A DNA stretch of 36,670 nucleotides from Myxococcales bacterium (GTDB taxonomy: Bacteria; Myxococcota_A; Polyangia; Fen-1088). Below are positions 1 to 7,967 of this stretch, in pieces. The DNA lies in assembly GCA_025350815.1 (NCBI GenBank), contig JANXXE010000042.1:1-36670 (forward strand), in the 5' to 3' direction. The translations under genes were made by a program, and so were the position numbers. The notes under the pieces are model-generated. The model was not told where the DNA came from. It worked only from the letters and a program-made list of their open reading frames with translations, and did not search any database. How positions within the stretch are numbered: position 1 is the first letter of the stretch; the number at the start of each line of letters is the position of its first letter.

Positions 1-2
1 GG

Positions 3-971
3 TTCCACGTCGAGATCAACGAGCGCAGGATCAATTGGCTTGCCGGTGGCAGCAATTACGGGGCGCTGGTCACGCAGGCCATCGACGAAGCGGCCGGACA
101 CGCCTTCGTGACCGAGTACGCGGGGCCAAGCAGCATCATGAAGGGGACGCTGTATACGCCCGGGCGCTGGAATCTGGAGGCGCTGCGTGGAATCACCGAT
201 CCCGCGCGTTTGGTCAGCACGATTGCGCAAATGGGGTATCCGCGGGATCAGACGATGCTGGCGCTGTTTCGGACGTACATTCCCGAGCCGCAGTTGCTGG
301 TCGACAAGGGGGTCAGCGAGACCGCGTTCTATAACGGCATCGCAAATTACAAGACAGAGCTTGCCGGCTTTCAGGTGAATATCGATGCTTTCATCGCGGC
401 CCTGGACGCGGCCGTTGTTCAGCCGGCCAAGGGGGCGCAGGCGATGTTCGACGGCAAGCCCTATCTGACGCGCCTGTATTCGACGGTATCGCCCGATGAG
501 ATGACCCGCGATCCCCTGTTCCACATGAACCCCGACCTGCCGCCTGTCTCGAACGTGCACACGGCCCGGGGCACAGGCACGTGCTCGGCAGATGGGCAGT
601 TGCAGAACATCATGCTGACCCTGCCCGGCGGCGACCGCATCTTGCTGGACCAGCCGTGGCGGCCCTATAGCAGCAACACGATGTGGACCTACGCGGCTTC
701 CGAGTCGGCCGCGCGCACGATTGAACTGGTGGGAACTTCCGGAAAGCCCATTCGTTATACGCGTGCCCAGGCCAAGGTCGCCGACGTGTACCTCGACAAG
801 GAATCACCCGAGTTGGTGCGGGGCAGGGTGCCGGCTGGGTTGATTTCGATGCCTGCGTCCACCTCGGGCGGGTGTCGCGTGACGGGGCGGGCCGATTCGG
901 CCGACCCGCTGGTCCTGCTTCTTCTGTCGGCCCTGGTGGGTGCTGTCATCCGGGAGCGCCGTCGAAGGTAG
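3..971 (+). CDS. DUF2330-like secreted protein with MYXO-CTERM-like tail (5' truncated)
   Basis: The reading frame is open from the left edge, so the N-terminus is missing; 322 residues are visible. The early part (FHVEINERRINWLAGG, then a block ending in FVTEYAG) resembles DUF2330 proteins of myxobacteria, whose function is unknown; this family call rests on memory of the pattern. The last 34 residues start with a Cys after Gly-Gly, then about ten polar residues, a hydrophobic helix (PLVLLLLSALVGAVI) and RERRRR. That Cys-helix-Arg layout is typical of MYXO-CTERM tails processed by myxosortase, so surface or outer-membrane anchoring is inferred. An NHL lipoprotein gene starts 6 bases downstream on the same strand and may be co-transcribed. 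The tail is clearer than the family name. Confidence 0.7.
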   Translation, partial: FHVEINERRINWLAGGSNYGALVTQAIDEAAGHAFVTEYAGPSSIMKGTLYTPGRWNLEALRGITDPARLVSTIAQMGYPRDQTMLALFRTYIPEPQLLVDKGVSETAFYNGIANYKTELAGFQVNIDAFIAALDAAVVQPAKGAQAMFDGKPYLTRLYSTVSPDEMTRDPLFHMNPDLPPVSNVHTARGTGTCSADGQLQNIMLTLPGGDRILLDQPWRPYSSNTMWTYAASESAARTIELVGTSGKPIRYTRAQAKVADVYLDKESPELVRGRVPAGLISMPASTSGGCRVTGRADSADPLVLLLLSALVGAVIRERRRR

Positions 972-977
972 GTCTCA

Positions 978-2168
978 ATGTTGTCGCGCACAACGTTCGT
1001 TTGCCCCGTCGGCCTGCTGTGCGCGCTCGCCGTTCTCGGGGCGGGCTGTGGCGATGACACGGCCCCGTCGGCCCCGGCCCCGTGTGGCGGCTCGGGGACG
1101 ATATGCACCTGGGCCGGTACGGGCGAACGATCATTCAATGGTGACGGGCGGTCGCTGGCGGATACGTCTTTTTACTGGCCAATGGATCTCGAGATCGCGC
1201 CCGATGGCCGGGCCTATGTTCTCGACTGGCAGAATCACCGGGTCAGACGCGTCAACGCCGATGGCCGCGTGCAAACCGTGATCGGGACCGATTTCGTGGG
1301 CGACGGGCCGCCTGATGGTTCGGACGCCACGGCGGCCGGCGCGCCGGGAACCAAGGTCGAGCTGAATCATCCGACGGACATTCAGTTCTTCGCCGACGGT
1401 ACGCTACTGCTGGCGGCCTGGCACAACCACAAGCTGCGTCGCTTCGATCCGGTGACTGGCCGCGTGACGGTGATCTGCGGTGGCGCGGCCGGGGATCGGG
1501 GCGATTTCGGCCTGGCGTCCCGGGCGCAGCTGAACCAACCGAAGGCGATTGCCATCGATCCATCGGGCAACATCTACGTGGCGGACTCGCGGAATCAGCG
1601 CATCCGGCGCATTCAGGCGGACAGCCAGATGATCACGACGGTCGCGGGCAGCGGCAAGAAGGGCTTTGGCGGCGACGGGGGCGATCCCCTGCGCGCCGAC
1701 TTCTACATGCAGCTGGTCGACGAAAATCCTGAACCAGGTGGCGGCATCGCGCTGGACGCGACCGGGCGCCTGTATGTCGCCGATACATTCAACAACCGCA
1801 TTCGTCGCATAGATTTTTCGGCCAGCACGGTCGAGACCATCGCGGGCACCGGCGTGCCTGGCTTTGGCGGCGATGGGGGCCCCGCGACGCAGGCGCTGCT
1901 GATGCGGCCCCGCGATATCGAATTCGGAGCCGACGGACGCCTGTACATCGCCGACACCGATAACCACCGCGTTCGCGCGGTCGACCTTGCGACAGGAACA
2001 ATCGCGACAGTGGCGGGCGGGGGCATGGGGGCGGGTGGCGCTGGGGGGGACGGCGGTCGCGCGACGGCGGCGCAGTTGCAGCGGCCGTTCGGCATCGCTT
2101 TCGACGGCGCGGGAAATTTGTATATCGCCGACACCTTCAACAGCCGCATCCGCAAGGTTGTCCGGTGA
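978..2168 (+). CDS. NHL-repeat beta-propeller lipoprotein
   Basis: This 396-residue protein has a hydrophobic N-terminus ending in a lipobox (LGAGC, Cys at about residue 24), so it should be a lipoprotein. The rest consists of six NHL-type blades, recognisable by their endings: VLDWQNHRVRRV, LLAAWHNHKLRRF, VYVADSRNQRIRRI-like, LYVADTFNNRIRRI, LYIADTDNHRVRAV and LYIADTFNSRIRKV. Each is preceded by a TVAGxGxxGxxGDGG-type loop. Six blades make a closed propeller, usually a binding platform. No catalytic residues are evident and the ligand is unknown. Its TGA overlaps the GTG start of the next gene, a paralogue, so the two are probably translated together and arose by tandem duplication. Confidence 0.87.
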   Translation: MLSRTTFVCPVGLLCALAVLGAGCGDDTAPSAPAPCGGSGTICTWAGTGERSFNGDGRSLADTSFYWPMDLEIAPDGRAYVLDWQNHRVRRVNADGRVQTVIGTDFVGDGPPDGSDATAAGAPGTKVELNHPTDIQFFADGTLLLAAWHNHKLRRFDPVTGRVTVICGGAAGDRGDFGLASRAQLNQPKAIAIDPSGNIYVADSRNQRIRRIQADSQMITTVAGSGKKGFGGDGGDPLRADFYMQLVDENPEPGGGIALDATGRLYVADTFNNRIRRIDFSASTVETIAGTGVPGFGGDGGPATQALLMRPRDIEFGADGRLYIADTDNHRVRAVDLATGTIATVAGGGMGAGGAGGDGGRATAAQLQRPFGIAFDGAGNLYIADTFNSRIRKVVR

Positions 2169-3340
2169 CCCGCTGGGGCCGGCTGGTCGTACTGCTGGCT
2201 TCCGTCGGGCCTGGCTGTGGCGGCTCTGCGACGACGGAAGTGGCCTGCGCGCGCGCCAGCGGCGTCATTTGCACCGTCGCGGGCACCGGCGTCGCAGGTG
2301 ACGGTGCCGACGGCAGCGAGGCGCTCAAGACGATGTTGTACCTGCCGGCGGATGTGGCCTTCACGCCAGCCGGGGCGCTGGTTGTCGTCGACTGGAACAA
2401 CCACCGCATCCGGGCCGTCCAGCCCAACGGGATGTTGAAGATCGTGGCCGGCGAGGGGGAACTGGGCACAGGGATGTCCGTCGACGATGTGACGTCGCGT
2501 CTGAATCATCCAACGGACGTCACCTTCGATGCCCAGGGGCGCATGGTGATTGCGGCGTGGCACAACAGCCGCATCAAGCGTGTGGACATGACGACGGGAC
2601 ACGTCGAGGACATCGCCGGCACAGGAGCGCGGGGCTGGGGCGGTGACGACGGGCCGGCGTTGTCGGCCGTGCTGAACCTGCCTGCCAGCGTCGTCTACGA
2701 TCCGCAGGGCAACCTGTACGTGTCGGACCAGGCGAATCAGCGCATCCGCCGGATCGACACGGCCGGAACCATCACGACCGTCGCGGGTTCGGGCATGAAG
2801 GGTTTTCGCGGCGACGGTGGGCCGGCGCTGGCGGCATCGTTCAGCCTGCCCGTCGGGCAACAGGGGCATCCAGCGGCGCACATCACCCGCAGCGCAGCCG
2901 GCGACATCTTCCTGGCTGACACGGAAAATAGCCGCATCCGTCGCATCGACGGGACGACGGGCATCGTCGGCACCTTGGCTGGATCGGACATGGAAGGTTT
3001 CGCCGGCGAGGGCACGCTGGCCACCGAGGCGCGTTTGCTGAAGCCGGTCGACGTGGCCATCGGACCGGAAGGCGGCCTGTATTTCACCGATACAGAAAAC
3101 AACTGCGTGCGCGTGGTGCGCGATGGCGTCATCTCGACCGTCGCGGGGATCTGCGGCAGCTGCGAGGATTCGATCGAGCCGCGTTGCCTGTGCGATTCCA
3201 CCGATGGGGTTTGTCTGGGCGAGGGTAAGTCCGCCCGCGCGGCGTCCCTGAAGCACCCGTCGGGCATCGCCTTCGATCGCGAAGGGAATCTGTACATCGC
3301 GGACACGGTGCACCACCGCATCCGGGTGGTCTACCGCTGA
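2165..3340 (+). CDS. NHL-repeat beta-propeller lipoprotein, tandem paralogue
   Basis: The GTG start at 2165 sits in a 4-base overlap with the previous stop codon. The 391-residue product begins with a short signal peptide and a lipobox-like VGPGC. It carries six NHL blades with endings such as VVDWNNHRIRAV, VIAAWHNSRIKRV, LYVSDQANQRIRRI, FLADTENSRIRRI, YFTDTENNCVRVV and LYIADTVHHRIRVV, plus the same glycine-rich AGTG and GDGG loops as its upstream neighbour. A Cys-rich insertion between blades five and six (about residues 328-350, several Cys around CGSC and CLCDSTDGVC) is absent from the paralogue and could form disulfides outside the cytoplasm. The last 10 bases overlap the convergent permease gene. 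Function is unknown; a surface binding role is inferred. Confidence 0.86.
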   Translation: MTRWGRLVVLLASVGPGCGGSATTEVACARASGVICTVAGTGVAGDGADGSEALKTMLYLPADVAFTPAGALVVVDWNNHRIRAVQPNGMLKIVAGEGELGTGMSVDDVTSRLNHPTDVTFDAQGRMVIAAWHNSRIKRVDMTTGHVEDIAGTGARGWGGDDGPALSAVLNLPASVVYDPQGNLYVSDQANQRIRRIDTAGTITTVAGSGMKGFRGDGGPALAASFSLPVGQQGHPAAHITRSAAGDIFLADTENSRIRRIDGTTGIVGTLAGSDMEGFAGEGTLATEARLLKPVDVAIGPEGGLYFTDTENNCVRVVRDGVISTVAGICGSCEDSIEPRCLCDSTDGVCLGEGKSARAASLKHPSGIAFDREGNLYIADTVHHRIRVVYR

Positions 3341-4185
3341 CGGCGGGGACGCAAACGCGTTGCCAGTGCCAGCAGCAGCAGCGCGCTTAGCAGCACGGTC
3401 TGCGTGCCGCCGACGGGCAATTCGAAAAAGAACGCCAGGATGTAACCAGCGACCCCGGCCGCGGCGCCCAGGACCGCCGCCAGCGCGAAGGCCCACGGTA
3501 TCCGAAGGCCCAGCGTCAGTGCGACCGCAGGCGGCAAGATCGAGAAGGCGAAGACCGGCAATGCCCCCAGCGCGCGCGCCGAGACCCCAACCATCGCCCC
3601 CACCGATAGCAGGACGAAAGTGTTGAGGAAACGAACCGGCAGGCCCTGAACGGCGGCGGCCTCGGGGTCGAAGCTGGCGAACGCGATCCCACGGAACCAC
3701 CAAAGGTGAAGGACGGTGAGGACGCCCCCGGTGACCAGGACCATCTTCAGGTCGAGCGGACGCACCAGCACGGCCGAGCCAAACAGGATCGACTGGATGT
3801 CGTGCGCCTCTTGCGAGATGTGGTCGCCTACTATCAGCGTTGCTCCGCCGCTGAGCGCGAACGCAAATCCCAGCAGGGCCTCGCGCGGAAGCTTCAGACG
3901 TCCGGGGTCGATGGCCAGCAGCAGCGTCGCCAGCAGCGCCAGCACGACCGCGCCCAGCACCGGGTCGATGTTGATGCCCAGGTGAATTTCGCCGAAGAAG
4001 GCCAGTGCCACACCCAGTCCCGCGGATTGCGTGACGGCGGCGCTGACAAAGACCATCCGGCGCAGGACGATGTAGACGCCCAGAAATCCCAACACGGCAC
4101 CGGCGGCCAGGGCGCACAGGACGGGGTCACGGAACAGGTCCCAACCCGCGACAAAGGCCCGCCAGGTAATCGGTTCAGTGGGCAT
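3331..4185 (-). CDS. Metal ABC transporter permease (ABC-3 family, ZnuB/TroC type)
   Basis: A 284-residue, very hydrophobic protein with about eight membrane helices and the arrangement of ABC-3 permeases, which move Zn(II), Mn(II) or Fe(II) across the inner membrane. Features seen include an N-terminal helix followed by GVYIVLRRMVFVSAAVTQSAG and a C-terminal ELPVGGTQTVLLSALLL stretch. It follows the ATPase gene with an 11-base overlap, which fits translational coupling and a shared complex. No periplasmic binding-protein gene is present on either side, so the metal cannot be assigned; zinc is the usual default for this subfamily. The last 10 bases overlap the convergent NHL gene. Confidence 0.86.
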   Translation of the reverse strand: MPTEPITWRAFVAGWDLFRDPVLCALAAGAVLGFLGVYIVLRRMVFVSAAVTQSAGLGVALAFFGEIHLGINIDPVLGAVVLALLATLLLAIDPGRLKLPREALLGFAFALSGGATLIVGDHISQEAHDIQSILFGSAVLVRPLDLKMVLVTGGVLTVLHLWWFRGIAFASFDPEAAAVQGLPVRFLNTFVLLSVGAMVGVSARALGALPVFAFSILPPAVALTLGLRIPWAFALAAVLGAAAGVAGYILAFFFELPVGGTQTVLLSALLLLALATRLRPRRQR

Positions 4186-4936
4186 GGTGGATTCCCAGTT
4201 CGCCGTACTGGCTGCGAAATGCGGGGTGCGCGAAGATCTCGGCCGGGGTGCCGGCGACGGTCACGCCACCTTCGCGATCGAAGAACAGCACCTGATCGGC
4301 AAAACGCGCCACCATGCCCAGAAGGTGACTGACCACCACAACGGTCATGCCCCGCTGCCGAGTTAGATCCTTGAGGCATGTCATTGCGGTTGCCTCGGCG
4401 ACGGCGTCCATGGCGGCGGTGGGTTCATCGAGGAAGGCGACATCGGCGCCGCGGGCAATCGTCCGCGCCAGCAGCACGCGTTGCTTCTGGCCTTCGGACA
4501 GATCGCGGAACAACGTGTCGCCCAGTGCCGTGGCCTTGGTCGCAGTCAGCGCCTCGATGCTGGCGGCGCTGTTAGCGGCGCGGCGGCCAGCCCCGATGAA
4601 GTCCCAGTTGTCGAGGCGGCCCCATTCGACCAGATCGGCGGCGCGAATGGGCAGCAGGGGATCCAGGGTCATCACCTGGGGCATGTAGCCCAGGCGCAGT
4701 CCCGGTTTGCGCGTCAGGCGGCCACCGACGGGCCGCACCAGTCCCAGCATCGTGCGCAGCCATGTGCTCTTGCCCGATCCGTTGCGGCCGACGACCGCCA
4801 GAAATGTTCCGGGCCGCACCCCGAAGTGGATCGCAGGCAACAGGGGCCGGTTGCGGTGGCCAATGACCAGCCCATCACAGGTCAACAGGGGCGGGCTGCT
4901 GCCGCCTTCGAGTGCGTGTTGTTGATCGTCGCTCAT
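4175..4936 (-). CDS. Metal ABC transporter ATP-binding protein (ZnuC/TroB type)
   Basis: A 253-residue ABC ATPase that powers the adjoining permease. Walker A GRNGSGKST is at residues 50-58, a Q-loop (MPQ) near 85-87, the signature LSEGQ at about 146-150 and Walker B VAFLDEP at about 166-172. The tail ends in GIHHAH, and a His-rich end is common in zinc and manganese ABC ATPases. The start at 4936 was chosen because a GGGAGAGGGA sequence lies just upstream and the conserved domain begins soon after. The frame stays open to 5371, but that extension is Arg/Pro/Ser-rich and lies over another gene, so it is not used. The 3' end overlaps the permease start by 11 bases. Confidence 0.88.
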   Translation of the reverse strand: MSDDQQHALEGGSSPPLLTCDGLVIGHRNRPLLPAIHFGVRPGTFLAVVGRNGSGKSTWLRTMLGLVRPVGGRLTRKPGLRLGYMPQVMTLDPLLPIRAADLVEWGRLDNWDFIGAGRRAANSAASIEALTATKATALGDTLFRDLSEGQKQRVLLARTIARGADVAFLDEPTAAMDAVAEATAMTCLKDLTRQRGMTVVVVSHLLGMVARFADQVLFFDREGGVTVAGTPAEIFAHPAFRSQYGELGIHHAH

Positions 4937-5036
4937 GAATCGTCCCTCTCCCTGTCGGCGCACGGGGCGTCGCTGCGCTGCCGGCGCGTGTTGGCAAGTC
5001 CAGCCTGTCGGCGCGCGCGGGGTGCGCGCAGCCTGT

Positions 5037-5438
5037 TCAGACGGACGCGCAGGGGGGCGAGTTCTTGGGCGCGATGCGGATGACGGCCACCGACCGCCGA
5101 AGGGCGGCATCCCGGCGATGCGAAAGCTGATCGCGGGCAACCGGTGGGGGCGACGGCATCGTCGCGTTGGTTCGTGACGGAATCGAGTTCCGACGCTGCA
5201 CCGCCACCGCCAAACAATGATCATCGTTGTCCCGGTCGTCCGGGTCGGCGACGTCCAGTCGCGACTCCAGCGACGAATCCGCGCCTGGGCTGACCGTTCG
5301 CGGGGTGGCCTGGTGGATGATCTCGTCGTGCTCGGGACAGGTGGCGTGGCGCACGAGGGCCATGTGCGCAAAGCCCAAAAGGTACGCCGCCAGGCAGACG
5401 GCGGCCGTGGCCGTGGCCGTGGAGAAGACGCGCGTCAT
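5037..5438 (-). CDS. Small signal-anchored protein with Cys/His residues, possible metal-handling partner
   Basis: A 133-residue protein begins MTRVFSTATATAAVCLAAYLLGFAHMALV, a signal peptide or membrane anchor, and continues with HATCPEHDEIIH and, further on, DDHCLAVAVQ. The rest is polar and Arg/Pro-rich with no recognised domain. It lies about 100 bases upstream of the metal-transporter ATPase on the same strand, so a role in periplasmic metal handling is possible. That is inference from position and Cys/His content only. The start at 5438 puts the hydrophobic segment at the N-terminus; an AGGCAGGAT-like sequence precedes it. It might instead resemble small DUF2946-type exported metal-associated proteins, but the match is not convincing. 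Confidence 0.5.
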   Translation of the reverse strand: MTRVFSTATATAAVCLAAYLLGFAHMALVRHATCPEHDEIIHQATPRTVSPGADSSLESRLDVADPDDRDNDDHCLAVAVQRRNSIPSRTNATMPSPPPVARDQLSHRRDAALRRSVAVIRIAPKNSPPCASV

Positions 5439-5539
5439 TCCGAAAATCCTGCCTCTTGACGTACGAGACGGCCGGGATCGTGTCAAGTCGGCGGTAGTTG
5501 TTGACCTCGGGCGGCCCATTGCCTCTTATTGGCCACCTC

Positions 5540-6418
5540 ATGCGAATGGGTTTCACGGCGCTCATCTGCGCTGTCGTTCTGCTTGGCCCCAGCCGGGCCC
5601 GGGCCCTCGACAAACAGGGCAGCGCCCACGGCGGTGGGGTGGCGGAAGACACCGTCGGTCGCGCGCTGTCGGGCTCGCTGCTGCTGGGGGCGGCGCTGCA
5701 CAATCGATCCTACGCGGCCCGGCCGGATAACAGTGGCCTGGCGCTGATGCGCTATGCGGGTCACGCCGATGTCGATCTGGTTGATCGGAAGCTGTCCATC
5801 CCGATTGACGTGAATCTGCTGTCCGATCGCGAACGCACGGGCGGCCGCAAGTTGTCGCCCTGCGAACTGGATCTCATCGTGGGCCTCACCAGCACCTGGT
5901 CGGCAGGGTCCGGCGCGGTCGAGTTCGGCTCGCGCATCGAGCACGATCGCGCCCTGGACCGGTCGCCCGGCGCGCAGAGCTATGGCGACGTTCGCGCGCG
6001 CTATCTATTCTCGCTGGCGCGCAGTTTCCCGGGCCTGGCGCGCGCATTGGCAGACGGAGACGTTCGCGGCTGGGGCACCCTCGGATGGTTCGCCTACAAC
6101 CGCAGTTACTTCGCGCGGCCCGACAACTCGGGCCTGGCCTTCCTGCGCTATGCCCTGCACGCCGAGGTTTCGCTGTGGGGGGGCCGGATCGCGCTGGCCC
6201 TCGACGGCACGTCGTTCACCGATCGTCATGAAAACCCGCTGCGTCCGTCCGAATTGGATCTGACGCCGGAAATCATTGTGCGATTGCCCGGGATCTCCGA
6301 TGTCGAGTTGCACCTCGCGTGCGAGCGCGACATGCCCGTGGACAGCCGCGGTACGACGCCCGGCTACGTGCAGCAGTTCTGGTACGCGACGCTCGGCTGG
6401 AATTTTCGAGCGTTCTAG
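5540..6418 (+). CDS. Exported, probably beta-rich protein with an internal duplication
   Basis: A 292-residue protein with a clear signal peptide (MRMGFTALICAVVLLG, cleavage near RARA-LD). Two related modules are seen at residues 53-112 and 185-241, sharing NRSYxARPDNSGLA, RYAxHAxV and a closing xLxPxELDL. The spacing between copies is about 132 residues. Alternating polar and hydrophobic residues and a final aromatic (RAF) suggest an outer-membrane or periplasmic beta-barrel, but no family is recognised. It is divergent from the metal-transporter group across a 101-base gap. No Shine-Dalgarno sequence precedes the ATG at 5540; a possible TTGACC/TCTTAT promoter (5501-5506, 5524-5529) would leave almost no leader. 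The frame upstream to 5498 lacks signal-peptide character and is not used. Confidence 0.72.
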   Translation: MRMGFTALICAVVLLGPSRARALDKQGSAHGGGVAEDTVGRALSGSLLLGAALHNRSYAARPDNSGLALMRYAGHADVDLVDRKLSIPIDVNLLSDRERTGGRKLSPCELDLIVGLTSTWSAGSGAVEFGSRIEHDRALDRSPGAQSYGDVRARYLFSLARSFPGLARALADGDVRGWGTLGWFAYNRSYFARPDNSGLAFLRYALHAEVSLWGGRIALALDGTSFTDRHENPLRPSELDLTPEIIVRLPGISDVELHLACERDMPVDSRGTTPGYVQQFWYATLGWNFRAF

Positions 6419-6504
6419 CGGCCGTCGCGATCCTTGAACAACTGATAGCTGGCTGTTCGAACAGTCAGGTTGAAGGGGAGCCGCGACGACGGTACCGTTG
6501 TCGC

Positions 6505-7686
6505 ATGTCTGATCAGATTTTGCTGGCGACCAAGAAGGGCACGCTCATCCTCGACCGCAGGAGCGGGCGCTGGACACCGCGTCCGATCGCGCACGCAGGC
6601 ATGGCCGTAAGCTACACGGCACGTGACCCGCGCGACGGCACGATCTGGGCGTGCATGGACAACGCGCACTGGGGTCCGGCGCTGATGCGCTCGAAGGACA
6701 ACGGCGCGACATGGCAGGACGCAAGCCGAATCGTCTATCCGCAGGGCGCACGCTACATTGAGCAACTCATTCCCGACCCGAAAGTGATGGAGGACGCAGG
6801 CAAGCCCATCACGTACAAGCCGGCGGCGCTCATGAAGGTGTGGGGACTCGGCTTCGCAGGCAAGGACCAGCCGGGCGTGATCCATGCCGGCACCCTGCCG
6901 GGCGGGCTGTTCACCACGCGCGACGGCGGTGACAGCTGGGAGCTGAACCGGCCGCTGTGGAATCACGAAAGCCGCGGCGGCGACTTGTTCGGCCGAGAGG
7001 CGACGAGCAAGAACCGGTGGGGCGGCACGCCGGCTGCGATGGCCTACGGCGAGTTCGTGCCCGGTATCCACTCGGTCGTCGTCGACCCGCGCGACTCGAA
7101 CCATGTTTACGTGGCGGTGAGCTGCGCCGGGGTGGTGGAGACGCGCGACGGCGGCAAGACATGGGCGGGCTGCAACAAGGGGATGCTGAACGACTACCTG
7201 CCAAGCCCGGAGGCGGATTGGGGGCACGACCCGCACTTTGTCACGCTCTGTCCCGGGCAACCGGACCGGCTCTGGCAGCAGAACCACAGCGGCGTGTTCA
7301 CCAGCGACGACAGCGCGAAGACCTGGAAGCGCGTCAGCGGCCCGGACGTGCCGGTGCACTTCGGCTTTCCGATCGCCGCCGACCAGACCGATGGCAAGAC
7401 CGCCTGGGTCGTACCATTGCGCGGCGACCAAGAGCGCATGGCGATAGGCGGCGGGCTGTTCGTGGCGCGCACCAGCGATGGCGGATTGAGTTGGCAGACG
7501 TTTCGCGAGGGGCTGCCTCAGGAGAATTGCTACGACGTTGTGTACCGGCACGCGCTGGACGCAAGCGGCGACCGTGTCTGCTTCGGCAGCACCACCGGCA
7601 ACGTCTACGTGTCGGAGGATCGCGGCGAGACCTGGCGCTGTGTCGGCAGCAATCTGCCGCCTGTGCACTCGGTCCGATTCGCCTGA
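6505..7686 (+). CDS. BNR/Asp-box repeat beta-propeller protein (sialidase-like fold)
   Basis: A 393-residue protein without a signal peptide. At least six Asp-box motifs (S/T-x-D-x-G-x-x-W) are visible: SKDNGATW, TRDGGDSW, TRDGGKTW, TSDDSAKTW, TSDGGLSW and SEDRGETW. These mark the blade turns of sialidase- or sortilin-type propellers. The catalytic Arg triad of true sialidases cannot be confirmed, so glycosidase activity should not be assumed. Proteins of this type are usually annotated as exo-alpha-sialidase or WD40/YVTN/BNR-like. The ATG at 6505 begins MSDQILLATKKG, which starts the first blade; the frame extends upstream but overlaps the previous gene. A MoaD/ThiS-like gene follows after 8 bases and is probably co-transcribed. 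Confidence 0.84.
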   Translation: MSDQILLATKKGTLILDRRSGRWTPRPIAHAGMAVSYTARDPRDGTIWACMDNAHWGPALMRSKDNGATWQDASRIVYPQGARYIEQLIPDPKVMEDAGKPITYKPAALMKVWGLGFAGKDQPGVIHAGTLPGGLFTTRDGGDSWELNRPLWNHESRGGDLFGREATSKNRWGGTPAAMAYGEFVPGIHSVVVDPRDSNHVYVAVSCAGVVETRDGGKTWAGCNKGMLNDYLPSPEADWGHDPHFVTLCPGQPDRLWQQNHSGVFTSDDSAKTWKRVSGPDVPVHFGFPIAADQTDGKTAWVVPLRGDQERMAIGGGLFVARTSDGGLSWQTFREGLPQENCYDVVYRHALDASGDRVCFGSTTGNVYVSEDRGETWRCVGSNLPPVHSVRFA

Positions 7687-7694
7687 GCCACGCC

Positions 7695-7967
7695 ATGCCG
7701 CAAGTCAGCTTCACGCGGCATCTACTGCGGTTTTTTCCGACACTGGCCCAAGGAGAGATCCCGGGCGCGACGGTGCGCGAACTAATCGACCAGCTGGACC
7801 GGCGCTACCCGGGGCTGGCGGCGTTCATCGTGGACGAGACAGGACGGCTCAGGCGACACGTCAACATCTTCATCGGCGACGAGCCGATCGTCGACCGCGA
7901 TCGCCTGGCCGACAAGCTATCGCCCAGCGATTGCGTGTTCGTCCTCCAGGCCCTGTCAGGCGGATGA
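7695..7967 (+). CDS. MoaD/ThiS family ubiquitin-like sulfur-carrier protein
   Basis: A 90-residue beta-grasp protein. The pattern HLLRFFP near the start, [18 protein letters not shown] in the middle and a C-terminal LQALSGG match the MoaD/ThiS fold, whose terminal Gly-Gly is adenylated and converted to a thiocarboxylate. Its partner E1-like enzyme (MoeB/ThiF) and other molybdopterin or thiamine genes are not in this window, so the pathway cannot be named. It follows a BNR propeller gene by 8 bases, and a shared function is inferred. The 3' end overlaps the convergent leuD gene by 12 bases. The start at 7695 was chosen by family length; the open frame upstream lies over the propeller gene. Confidence 0.83.
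   Translation: MPQVSFTRHLLRFFPTLAQGEIPGATVRELIDQLDRRYPGLAAFIVDETGRLRRHVNIFIGDEPIVDRDRLADKLSPSDCVFVLQALSGG

Noticed and set aside
1703-4117. An 804-codon open frame on the minus strand
   Set aside because: It lies antisense to two NHL genes and runs in another frame over the permease; the translation is Arg/Ala/Pro-rich with no domain. It is a GC-rich shadow.
4937-5371. N-terminal extension of the metal ABC ATPase
   Set aside because: It overlaps the small signal-anchored gene in another frame, is Arg/Pro/Ser-rich, and a good Shine-Dalgarno sequence precedes the internal ATG at 4936.
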